Shown piece after piece: positions 53,715 to 61,525 of a stretch of 64,000 bases of DNA. Under the pieces are notes generated by a model that was not told where the DNA came from, did not search any database, and saw nothing but the letters and a program-made list of their open reading frames with translations. The position numbers were made by a program, and so were the translations under genes. Positions within the stretch are counted from its first letter, which is position 1; each line of letters opens with the position of its first letter. Source of the stretch: Kineococcus mangrovi (lineage in GTDB: Bacteria; Actinomycetota; Actinomycetes; Actinomycetales; Kineococcaceae). The DNA lies in the NCBI RefSeq assembly GCF_041320705.1, contig NZ_JBGGTQ010000010.1, forward strand, positions 1-64,000. Reading direction: 5' to 3'.

Positions 53715-54337
53715 TGCTCGTCCTCGGTCTCGTCGTCAGCGTGGTCGGCGTCGTCGTCCAGCCCGTCGTCCAACCCGTCGTCCGGCCCGTCGTCCAGCCC
53801 GTCGTCCAGGTCGTCCGCGCGGCGGAACTCCACCTGCACCTCGCCGCGGACCAGGTCCGCCCAGGCGAGGTCGTGGGGCGCCCCGACGTCCCTGGCCCGC
53901 GGCGGGCGACCCTTGACCGCCTGCGGCTCACCCGTCCCGTGCACGCCCTCGTCGTCGACGGACACGACGCGCAGCAGCACCGAGGAGGAGTCGGCCAGGA
54001 CGGCCCGCACGAGGCGACCGCGGGCCCGCGCCCAGTGCCGCCGGGTCGTCAGGGGGCGCTCGACCCCCGGCGAGGTCACCTCGAGCGTGTAGGGCGCCTG
54101 CCCCAGGACGTCGGCGTCGTCGAGGGCCTGCGAGACGGCCGTGGAGGCCACCGCAACGGCGTCGAGGTCGACGTCGGCGGGTTCGTCACCGGCGCCGTCG
54201 ACGACGACCCGCACCACGTGGCGGCGCCCGGCGCTGCTGACGTCGACGTCGTCGAGGACGAGGGAGTCGCCCACCTCGGAGCCGGGGGCGAAGACGGGGG
54301 CCAGCGCCCTCCGGACGGCCTCCTCCAACGTCGACAC
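53711..54337 (-). CDS. rimP: Ribosome maturation factor RimP, 208 aa
   Basis: Needed for 30S subunit maturation. The N-terminal domain is followed by [26 protein letters not shown], the family signature (about residues 84-110), and a short SH3-like C-domain. The last about 40 residues are an Asp-rich tail built from a 12-bp repeat (DDGL and DDGP units), which is not part of the fold. The GTG at 54337 has GGGAGGGG upstream. First gene of the operon. Confidence 0.93.
   Translation of the reverse strand: MSTLEEAVRRALAPVFAPGSEVGDSLVLDDVDVSSAGRRHVVRVVVDGAGDEPADVDLDAVAVASTAVSQALDDADVLGQAPYTLEVTSPGVERPLTTRRHWARARGRLVRAVLADSSSVLLRVVSVDDEGVHGTGEPQAVKGRPPRARDVGAPHDLAWADLVRGEVQVEFRRADDLDDGLDDGPDDGLDDGLDDDADHADDETEDEQ
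53753..53812 (-). repeat. 12-bp tandem repeat in the rimP 3' end
   Basis: Five units of GTCGTCCAGCCC with small changes encode the L/G-D-D-G acidic tail of RimP. Copy-number changes would keep the frame. Confidence 0.8.
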
Positions 54338-54405
54338 GACCGCCCCTCCCTGCTCTCGAGTTGTCCTGACGGCCGCACCGGGTCCCGGCGCGGGCACGAC
54401 GGGAC

Positions 54406-54411
54406 AGCTTA
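54406..54411 (-). promoter_or_regulatory. Possible -10 box of the rimP-truB operon
   Basis: TAAGCT on the minus strand lies about 70 nt upstream of the rimP start, the only non-coding gap ahead of the operon. The -35 is unclear. Confidence 0.35.
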
Positions 54412-54508
54412 GACGCTGGAGGGCACCCCTCCGGCCGCCCCGGGACCGCCCGGTGGACCGGGGGTGCGCCCGCCGGGGACGATCCCCCACCTGGCACGAT
54501 CGACGACC

Positions 54509-55633
54509 GTGCCACCCGCCCCACCCCCCGTGGTCCCGACCACCACCGGGCACCCCTCGCGCCGGGCGCTGCTCGGGTCCCTGGCGCTGGCGGGTCTGGG
54601 CCCGGCGCTGGCCGGGTGCGGGGTGCGCTGGGTCGTGGGGGACGAACCGACGCCGACGGCCGAGCGCGGGCCGGACGACGTGGCCCGCGAGGGCGCGGCC
54701 GCCGACGCGCTCGCCCTCCTCGCCGTGCTCGAGGCCGCCGCCGGCGGGCCCGCCCCGCTGCAGGCCGTCGCCGGCGAGGCCGCGCAGGTGTGCCGCGCGC
54801 ACCTGCTCGCCCTCGGCGGCTCCGACCCGTCGTCGCCGGCGAGCACCGGGCCCGCGACCGCGACCCCGACCGACGCGCAGGTCGTCACCGACCGGTTGGG
54901 GCGGGCGTCGGCCGCGGCGGTCGCCGGGCTGGCGCCCGCGCAGGGCCGCGGACCCGGCGCGTCGATGGCGCGGTTGCTCGTCGCGGTCGCCGCCTCGCGG
55001 GCCGTGCTGGCCGACGCGGTCGCCGTCGCGACGGGGGCCGTCGTGCGCGAGGCCGAGGCGACCGTGACGGGTGAGGACGTCGGACCGGTCCCCCCGACGC
55101 CGTCGACGGGCACCGCCACGACGGCCCCGACCCCCGGCGGGTCCCCCACGAGCGCGCCGACCTCCACCCGCGTCCGGGCGCTGCAGGCCGCCCTCGCCGG
55201 TGAGCACGCCGCCGTCCACGCCTACGCCCTCGTCGCCGGGCGGCTGAGCACCCCGCGGCGCGAGGAGGCGCTGGCCGACCTGGTCGCCCACCGCGTCGCC
55301 CGCGACGACCTCGTCGACGAGCTCACGGCGCTGGGAGCCACCCCGGTCGAGGCGGCGGCCGGTTACGACGTCGCGGCCCCCACCCCCGAGGCCGCCACCG
55401 CGCTGGCGGCCTCGGTCGAGGAGCGCGTCACCGCCCTGCGCGTGGACGTCGTCGCGAGCGCCGGCACCGGGCGGGCCGCCGCCGCGGCCGGGGTCCTCGC
55501 GGCGGCACGCGCGGCGCGCCGCTGGGGCTCGACGGTCGTGGCGTTCCCCGGCCTGCCGTGGCTGGGCGAGGACGGACGCCCCGTCCCGGGCGCCACCCCC
55601 GCCACCACCGGCGCCGGTGCACCGACCCCCTGA
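54509..55633 (+). CDS. DUF4439 ferritin-like lipoprotein, 374 aa
   Basis: A secreted lipoprotein: the N-terminal SRRALLGSLALAGLGPALAGC has twin Arg and a lipobox with Cys at about residue 37, suggesting Tat export and lipidation. The C-terminal domain (RVRALQAALAGEHAAVHAYALVAGRL, about residue 225, to the end) is the DUF4439 four-helix ferritin-like domain, with Glu and His in EHAAVHAY as possible metal ligands. A Pro/Thr-rich linker precedes it. Function is unknown. The GTG at 54509 is preferred over 54464, which would put extra residues before the signal. DUF4439 next to rimP is a recurrent actinobacterial arrangement. Confidence 0.85.
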   Translation: MPPAPPPVVPTTTGHPSRRALLGSLALAGLGPALAGCGVRWVVGDEPTPTAERGPDDVAREGAAADALALLAVLEAAAGGPAPLQAVAGEAAQVCRAHLLALGGSDPSSPASTGPATATPTDAQVVTDRLGRASAAAVAGLAPAQGRGPGASMARLLVAVAASRAVLADAVAVATGAVVREAEATVTGEDVGPVPPTPSTGTATTAPTPGGSPTSAPTSTRVRALQAALAGEHAAVHAYALVAGRLSTPRREEALADLVAHRVARDDLVDELTALGATPVEAAAGYDVAAPTPEAATALAASVEERVTALRVDVVASAGTGRAAAAAGVLAAARAARRWGSTVVAFPGLPWLGEDGRPVPGATPATTGAGAPTP

Positions 55634-55671
55634 GCGGGGGTCCGCGGGCCGGCTGGGAGACTGCGCCCGAG

Positions 55672-56568
55672 ATGAGCAGCCCACCCCCGCCCCCACCGGC
55701 CGTCCGGCGCCCGCGCGCGACCGGCGCGCCGCTGCGGGTCATGACGTGGAACGTGTGGTGGCGGTTCGGGGACTGGCGCGCCCGCCGGGAGGCGATCCTC
55801 GCGGTCCTGCAGGAGGAGCAGCCCGACGTCGTGGGGCTGCAGGAGGTCTGGGCCGACGACGGGGAGAACCTCGCCGAGTGGCTCGCCGAGCGGCTCGGGA
55901 TGCACGCCGCCTGGTCGCCCTCCCCCGCCCCCGACCGCTGGCGGCGCCGGCTGCGCCAGCACGGGGACCCCTCGGCCGAGTCCCTGCAGTTCGGCAACGC
56001 CGTCCTCAGCCGCTGGCCGTTCCTGAGCACCGACGTCCTGGCCCTGCCCGCGGGCGGGCACGAGGACGAGGGCCGCACGGCGCTGCAGGTGCTCGTCGAC
56101 GCCCCGCGCCGGCCGCTGCCGTTCACGACGACCCACCTCAACTCCTCCCCGGCCGAGTCCGCGGTCCGGGTGGCCCAGGTGCGCGAGCTCGTGCCGTTCG
56201 TGGCGCGGACGCGGGTCAGGGGGGCGCACTACCCGCCGGTGCTGACGGGCGACTTCAACGCCGTCGCCGAGTCCGACGAGCTGCGGCTGTGCCACGGGTA
56301 CCAGACGGCGGGGCCCGTGCCGGGGTTCGTCCTCGTCGACTCCTGGCGCTTCGCGGACCCGGCCGACCCCGGGTTCACGTGGGACCGGCGCAACCCGTTC
56401 GTCGCGCGCATCCACCAGCCCGACGCCCGGATCGACCACGTCCTCGTCGGCCTGGCGCCCTTCACGGGCGAGGGGTCGGTGCGCGACGTGCGGCGGGTCG
56501 CCGTCGACCCCGTCGACGGGGTGTGGGCCAGCGACCACGCGGCCGTCCTCGTCGACCTCGAACCCTGA
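55672..56568 (+). CDS. Endonuclease/exonuclease/phosphatase family protein, 298 aa
   Basis: An EEP-fold metal-dependent phosphodiesterase acting on nucleic acids, phosphoinositides or sphingolipids; the substrate is unknown. Motifs seen: RVMTWNVWWRFGDW, the catalytic Glu in VGLQEVWAD, TTTHLNSSP, LTGDFNAVAESDELR with the Asp-Asn pair, RIDHVLVG, and the C-terminal WASDHAAVLVDLE His. No signal peptide is visible. The ATG at 55672 fits the domain start. The PucR gene ends 3 bp beyond, on the opposite strand. Confidence 0.88.
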   Translation: MSSPPPPPPAVRRPRATGAPLRVMTWNVWWRFGDWRARREAILAVLQEEQPDVVGLQEVWADDGENLAEWLAERLGMHAAWSPSPAPDRWRRRLRQHGDPSAESLQFGNAVLSRWPFLSTDVLALPAGGHEDEGRTALQVLVDAPRRPLPFTTTHLNSSPAESAVRVAQVRELVPFVARTRVRGAHYPPVLTGDFNAVAESDELRLCHGYQTAGPVPGFVLVDSWRFADPADPGFTWDRRNPFVARIHQPDARIDHVLVGLAPFTGEGSVRDVRRVAVDPVDGVWASDHAAVLVDLEP

Positions 56569-56571
56569 CCT

Positions 56572-58134
56572 TCAGGCGCCGACCACGGCGCGGCAGGCCA
56601 GGTGCAGCGCGAGCCGCTGGTCCCGGTCGGTGAGGTCGACCTCGAGCAGCTGCTGCACTCGCGCGACGCGGGCGGCGACCGTGTTGCGGTGCACGCCGAG
56701 GACCGCGGCCGTCCGCACCAGCGAGCTCTCCTGGTCCAGGTAGGCCGCCAGGGTCGTCACGAGGTCCGACCCGGGCGGACCGAGCGGTTCGAGCAGGCTG
56801 CGCGCGGCCGGCGGGAACGTGCCCGTGCGGGTCCAGGCGAGCAGCGTCTGGGCGACGCCGAGCTGGTCGACGTGCAGGAAGCAGCCCTGCTCCGTGCGAC
56901 CCGCGGCCAGCCCCGCCGCGTCCGTCGCCTCGGCCAGCGAGCGGGCGATGCCGCCGGGCCCGACGCGCGGACGGCCGACCCCCGTCCAGCAGCGCAGGTG
57001 CCGGCGCAGCTCCCGGTGCACCCGTCGCAGGTCCTCGGACAGCTCGCGGACCGTCTCGGCCGCCGGCGGCCGCGGCAGGGTGACCCAGGCGCTCCACCCG
57101 TCGCCGTGCTCGACGACCACCGGGGCGAGCCCGCCCCGGGCGAAGACGGCGGCCACCTCGTCGCGCGAGCCGGCGGTGTCCGTCGCGGCGGGGGTGCCCA
57201 GGCGGACGCCCACGTGCCACCCGTCGAGCGCCCAGCCGGCGGCGGCCGCGCGCCGGCGCAGCTCAGCGTCCGGACCGTCGCCACCGGCGAGGACGTCGAT
57301 CAGGAGCGCGGCCCGGGCCCGGGCGTCCCGTTCGAGACCCAGGCGGTCCACCCCGAGGCGCCCGGCCAGCCCCGCGGCCGCGACGGCGAGGCAGTCGGCG
57401 ACCGTCTCGGGGTCGGCCCACCGGGGCGCGGCCGCCGTGAGCCAGCGCTGCGCCGCCCGCACCCCCGGCAGCAGGACCGGGTGCGCGAGGACCGTGCCGC
57501 CGTCCGGCCCGGGCAGCGGGACGCGCTGCGGCACGGGTTCGCCGGTGCGCAGCCCGGCCGTCGCGACGGGTGCGGGACCGGTGTGCAGGACGGCGCCGTG
57601 GCCGTCCAGCAGCGCGACGGGCAGGCCCAGGACGCGTTCGAGCAGGCGCACCAGCGCCGCGCCCTCCCGCGCGGAGCCGACCGCGCCCGGCAGCGAGGCC
57701 GAGACCTCGCGCACGGCCCGCGCCCGGTCGACGTCGGGCGCGGCGAGCGCGACCGCCGCCTCCAGCGCCCGCTGCAGCACCGGCTCGTCGGCCAGGAGCA
57801 GCGCGAGGCCCAGCCGGGAGCACAGCAACCGGGTCCCTCCCGTGGGTTCGGCCGCCGACGGGAGCAGCACGGCGACGACCCCGGCGTCGGCCGCCCGGCG
57901 CAGCTGCACCTCCAGCCGCCACGCGTCGGCCGTCCCGGCCCCGACCGCCCCCGCGAGGCAGAGCAGCGTGCCGGGTGCGACGGCGGGGACGGCGGTCGCA
58001 CCGCCCCCGTCGGCGAGGAGCACGCCGGTGGGCGGTGGACCGTCCACCGGGCCGGCGACGTGCCGGACCGCGTCGCGCCAGCCGGGCAGGTGCAGCAGCG
58101 CGGGCAGCCCCCTCGTGCTCACCGGGACGTTCAC
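56572..58134 (-). CDS. PucR-family transcriptional regulator, 520 aa
   Basis: A PucR-type regulator of purine, amide or related catabolism. The N-terminal PucR-like sensor half (residues about 1-130) is followed by a GGDEF-derived middle region. The C-terminal HTH_30 is LVTTLAAYLDQESSLVRTAAVLGVHRNTVAARVARVQQLL (about residues 455-500). The GTG at 58134 overlaps the stop of DUF917-A by 4 bp, so it belongs to the same operon and probably controls it. PucR proteins often respond to a pathway intermediate, but the ligand is unknown here. Confidence 0.88.
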   Translation of the reverse strand: MNVPVSTRGLPALLHLPGWRDAVRHVAGPVDGPPPTGVLLADGGGATAVPAVAPGTLLCLAGAVGAGTADAWRLEVQLRRAADAGVVAVLLPSAAEPTGGTRLLCSRLGLALLLADEPVLQRALEAAVALAAPDVDRARAVREVSASLPGAVGSAREGAALVRLLERVLGLPVALLDGHGAVLHTGPAPVATAGLRTGEPVPQRVPLPGPDGGTVLAHPVLLPGVRAAQRWLTAAAPRWADPETVADCLAVAAAGLAGRLGVDRLGLERDARARAALLIDVLAGGDGPDAELRRRAAAAGWALDGWHVGVRLGTPAATDTAGSRDEVAAVFARGGLAPVVVEHGDGWSAWVTLPRPPAAETVRELSEDLRRVHRELRRHLRCWTGVGRPRVGPGGIARSLAEATDAAGLAAGRTEQGCFLHVDQLGVAQTLLAWTRTGTFPPAARSLLEPLGPPGSDLVTTLAAYLDQESSLVRTAAVLGVHRNTVAARVARVQQLLEVDLTDRDQRLALHLACRAVVGA

Positions 58135-59234
58135 GCCCGGACCCCCGACGCGGGGACGAGGACGGGGTCCACGTCGTACCCGAAGGCGCGCGGCCCCACG
58201 GCGCCGAGGCGGGCCGGGTCGCGCCAGAACGCCGGGGCGTCCAGGCGGAGCACGACCACGTCGTCCCCGCGACGGACGCGGTCGCAGGACACCGGTCGCG
58301 CCGCGCGCCGGTCCAGGACGGCGAGCACGTCGGGTGTGGTGGCGACGACCTCGCCGTCGACGAGGGCGAGCAGGTACTCGTTCTCCATCTCCAGGCGCAG
58401 CAGCGCGCTCGTGGCGCGGTCGCGCACGACGAGGCTGCCGCGACCGAACCCGCCCTGCCCGGCGCCGCGGTGGCGCACGACCTCCAGGACGCGGCCGGAG
58501 GCCAGCACCGTACCGCCGGCGGCCGCGGCCACGGCGGCCGGGCCGGGCGCGTCGGGCAGCGCGAGGAGGCGGCGGCCGACGTCGAGCAGCCGTCGCGTCG
58601 TGCCCGCCAGCGCGTGGCGGCGCAGCGCGCGCAGGGGTCGGGGCCCCACCGCGATCGCGGCCCAGCCTCCGCCGCCGGCCAGCACGCTGCGCACGCTGCG
58701 CTCGGTCGTCACCGCGTCGCCGCCGTCGACGACGACGACCTGACCACCCGGCAGGGCCAGGGCCAGCGGCGTGATGTCGGACCCGGCGACGGCCAGGGAG
58801 AACTGGTCCAGCCGGGGCAGGGCACGGCCGCAGAGGTCGAGGTCGACGACGGGCAGCGGCCTCGCCGGCGCGGACAGCGCCGTGACGAGGGCGGTCGCGG
58901 CGTTGAGCCCGGCCGCCTCGATGCTCGCCACCGCCCCGGCCCACCGCCCGGTCCAGCGCTGGACGGCGTCGAGGGCGCGGGTGAACTCCCCGCCGCCGGG
59001 CAGCTGCTCGGTGAAGACGACCGTCGCGCCGACCATGCCGACGGCCGAGACGAGCAGGTCCGGGTCCGCGGCGTCCGCGGCGTCCGCGGCGTCCGGGTCG
59101 AGCAGGTCCACCGACCCGCCCCGCAGCAGCCGGGAGACGAGGACGCCGCCGGCCCGGGCGTCCCCGCCCCCGCCGGAGCCCAGCACCTCGGCCCCGCGGA
59201 CGAGGGCCGGGACGTCGGCGGCGGTGAGCTCCAC
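58131..59234 (-). CDS. DUF917 (S-methyl-thiohydantoin-desulfurase-type) paralogue A, 367 aa
   Basis: The most divergent of three tandem DUF917 proteins. The N-terminal glycine loop GAEVLGSGGGGDARAG is kept. The segments that read MMGAPTVMVEK, EAGGVNSLIP and DADGMGRAFPELQM in its neighbours have become GMVGATVVFTEQ, EAAGLNAATAL and DLDLCGRALPRLDQ, so catalytic competence is doubtful. It may be a structural or regulatory subunit. A DNA tandem repeat at 59068-59098 encodes a DAA run. The GTG at 59234 is used. As I recall, Pfam now names this family for thiohydantoin desulfurases of ergothioneine breakdown. Confidence 0.82.
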   Translation of the reverse strand: MELTAADVPALVRGAEVLGSGGGGDARAGGVLVSRLLRGGSVDLLDPDAADAADAADPDLLVSAVGMVGATVVFTEQLPGGGEFTRALDAVQRWTGRWAGAVASIEAAGLNAATALVTALSAPARPLPVVDLDLCGRALPRLDQFSLAVAGSDITPLALALPGGQVVVVDGGDAVTTERSVRSVLAGGGGWAAIAVGPRPLRALRRHALAGTTRRLLDVGRRLLALPDAPGPAAVAAAAGGTVLASGRVLEVVRHRGAGQGGFGRGSLVVRDRATSALLRLEMENEYLLALVDGEVVATTPDVLAVLDRRAARPVSCDRVRRGDDVVVLRLDAPAFWRDPARLGAVGPRAFGYDVDPVLVPASGVRA

Positions 59235-59273
59235 GGCGGCGATCCTGCCGCACCCGTGCCCGGGTCGGCCGGG

Positions 59274-60398
59274 TCAGGTCAGCGCGGGGGCGGGCACCGG
59301 CACGAGCTCCTCGACGGGCGTGAAGTCGAGGTCCAGGCCGAACGCGCGGGGCCCGAACACGGCCAGGGCCTGCGGCGTGCGCATGATCGGTGGCGTCGAG
59401 ATCGCCACGACGACGACGCGCTGGCCCCAGCGCAGCCCCTCGGTCGTGATGGGTTCCCCCGTCTGCTCGTCCAGGACGCAGATGAGGTCGGGCACCACGC
59501 AGACGACCTCGCCGTCGAGGACGGCGACGAGGTGCTCGTTCTGGAACGACAGCCGCAGCTGGGAGCCGTCGTGGCCGCGCAGGTCGGCGTGCCCGCGGGC
59601 GAAACCACCGGTCGTGCGGCGTTCGACGTCGCCGACCTTGCCGGTGAACAGCGTGCGGACGTTCTCGTAGCCGGTCGTGGCGAAGAACGCCACGAGCGCG
59701 TCGACGGGGTCGCTGTGGCTCTCCCGGGCCTCCCGGATCGCCCGGCCCGCCCCCAGCGACATGGACATGGTGTGCGGGATCGCGGTGCGCCGGACGTCCG
59801 CACCGGTCATGGGGTACTCGGCGATGAGGGCCGCGCCACCGAACTGGATCGCGATGGCGCGCGAGCAGCGTTCCATCCGGACGTCGTCGGCGCCGGTGTC
59901 GACGAGCACCGTCTCCTCGCGGTCGCTGGCGACCACCATGGGCGAGCCGGGCACGCCGTAGACGCTGAACGTCTCCATCTGCAGCTCGGGGAACGCCCGG
60001 CCCATCCCGTCCGCGTCCACGACGGGCAACCCCGTCCGCGCGCCGACGAGCAGCGGCATCATGGAGTTGATCCCGCCGCACTCGATGGGCATGGTCGCCT
60101 CGGCGCGACGGCCGAGGTGGGCCTCGAGGGTGCGCAGCGCGACGACGGCCTCGCTGCCGCGGGGGATCTTCTCCACCATCACCGTCGGCGCGCCCATCAT
60201 GGCCGTCGGGACGACGAACGCCGCGTCGGGCAGTTCCGCCTCGTCCTGCGGGTCCAGCACGGTGACGGGCCCGTTCTCGCGGATCGCCTGCTGGACGAGC
60301 AACCGCCCGATGTAGGGGTCGCCGCCGCCGCCGGTACCCAGGAGCGCAGCGCCGCGGGCGAGGTCGGGCAGCACGGTCTCGTCGAGGATCCAGCTCAC
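59274..60398 (-). CDS. DUF917 paralogue B, 374 aa
   Basis: Conserved DUF917 member with GAALLGTGGGGDPYIG, AMMGAPTVMVEKIP, IECGGINSMMPLLVG and VVDADGMGRAFPELQM, plus the C-terminal FQNEHLVAVLDGEVV strands and FGPRAFGLDLD near the end. The Cys in ECGG (Ala in paralogue C) is a distinctive difference at a likely active-site loop. The GTG at 60398 overlaps the stop of paralogue C by 4 bp. Family function: see paralogue A; the exact substrate is unknown. Confidence 0.87.
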   Translation of the reverse strand: MSWILDETVLPDLARGAALLGTGGGGDPYIGRLLVQQAIRENGPVTVLDPQDEAELPDAAFVVPTAMMGAPTVMVEKIPRGSEAVVALRTLEAHLGRRAEATMPIECGGINSMMPLLVGARTGLPVVDADGMGRAFPELQMETFSVYGVPGSPMVVASDREETVLVDTGADDVRMERCSRAIAIQFGGAALIAEYPMTGADVRRTAIPHTMSMSLGAGRAIREARESHSDPVDALVAFFATTGYENVRTLFTGKVGDVERRTTGGFARGHADLRGHDGSQLRLSFQNEHLVAVLDGEVVCVVPDLICVLDEQTGEPITTEGLRWGQRVVVVAISTPPIMRTPQALAVFGPRAFGLDLDFTPVEELVPVPAPALT

Positions 60399-61525
60399 CG
60401 GTTCGCCTCCGTCGGGGTGGGCAGTGGCCCGGGGGTCGCGCGGACCGGGTCGCTCTCGTACCCGAAGACCCGCGGCCCGGCCAGGGCCAGGCCCGCGGGG
60501 CTGTGCCAGCGCTCGTCGCACGGAGCGGCGAGGACGGTGACGCGGTGGCCGTACCGCATCCCCTCGGTGCGCACGGCCTCTCCCGTCTGGGTGTCCAGGG
60601 CGCAGATGAGGTCCGGGACGGTGGACACCGTGCGGCCGTCGCGGACGGCGACGAGGAACTCGTTCTGGAACTCCAGCAGGAGTTCGGACCCCGCGTCGGG
60701 CCCCGTGCCGTCCAGCCGCGCCTCGCCCCGGGCGAAACCCGTCGTCGTCCGGCGGGCGACGTCGGTGATCTTGCCGGTGAACAGGACCGTGCCGCCGAGG
60801 AGGTCGGCGACGGCCCCGGCGGGGTCACCGCTGGTCCGGGCCGCGGTGAGGGTCCGCCCGATCCGCGCAGCCAGCGACAGGGTTCCCGGCACGAGCGCCT
60901 GCCGCGCCTGGGCCCCGGTCATCCAGTAGTCGCTGATCATCGCCGAGCAGCCCATGTCGATCGTCACCGACCGGGCGAACCGCTCGGCCCAGCGGTTGTC
61001 GACGGTGTCCAGGACACCGGAGTTCCCCTTCTCGTCGACGATCGACATGGGCGTCCCGCGGATCCCGTACACGGTGGGCAGGACCATCTGCAGCTCCGGG
61101 AAGGCCCGCCCCATGCCGTCGGCGTCCAGCAGCGGCAGACCGAGTTCGGCGGCCCCCACGAACGGGATGAGGGAGTTCACACCACCGGCCTCGATGCAGG
61201 CCAGGTGCGTGACCTCAAGCCCCAGGTGGTCGGTGAGGACGCGGATGGCGCGGCCCACCTGGTCGGTCGACGGCAGCTTCTCGACCATGACCGTCGGCGC
61301 GCCCATCATCGCCACCGGCAGGACGACGGCGTCGTCGGGCAGGTCCGCCAGGGGCGTCAGGTCGACGGGTCCGTGGGCGCGCACCGCGGCCCCGGCGAGC
61401 AGCCCGCCGATGTGGGGGTCACCGCCGCCCCCGGTGCCCAGGACCGCTGCGCCCCGGCCGATGTCGGCGAGGTCGTCCAGCTCGACCCGGGTTCCGGTCC
61501 TCGTGCCACCGCGCGTGTCAGGCAT
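60395..61525 (-). CDS. DUF917 paralogue C, 376 aa
   Basis: The second well-conserved DUF917 member, with GAAVLGTGGGGDPHIG, AMMGAPTVMVEKLP, IEAGGVNSLIPFVG, LLDADGMGRAFPELQM and FQNEFLVAVRDGRTV. The ATG at 61525 overlaps the 3' end of the hydantoinase-type gene by 8 bp, so the two are coupled. Together with paralogue B it keeps every motif I can see in the family. Paired DUF917 genes beside a hydantoinase/oxoprolinase-type gene are a known arrangement; a third copy is less usual. Confidence 0.87.
   Translation of the reverse strand: MPDTRGGTRTGTRVELDDLADIGRGAAVLGTGGGGDPHIGGLLAGAAVRAHGPVDLTPLADLPDDAVVLPVAMMGAPTVMVEKLPSTDQVGRAIRVLTDHLGLEVTHLACIEAGGVNSLIPFVGAAELGLPLLDADGMGRAFPELQMVLPTVYGIRGTPMSIVDEKGNSGVLDTVDNRWAERFARSVTIDMGCSAMISDYWMTGAQARQALVPGTLSLAARIGRTLTAARTSGDPAGAVADLLGGTVLFTGKITDVARRTTTGFARGEARLDGTGPDAGSELLLEFQNEFLVAVRDGRTVSTVPDLICALDTQTGEAVRTEGMRYGHRVTVLAAPCDERWHSPAGLALAGPRVFGYESDPVRATPGPLPTPTEANR

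Noticed and set aside
56572-60828. 1,418-codon open frame on the minus strand
   Set aside because: Only its C-terminal 520 codons (PucR) look like protein. The rest is antisense-like Arg/Pro/Gly text over the DUF917 genes, an effect of very high GC.
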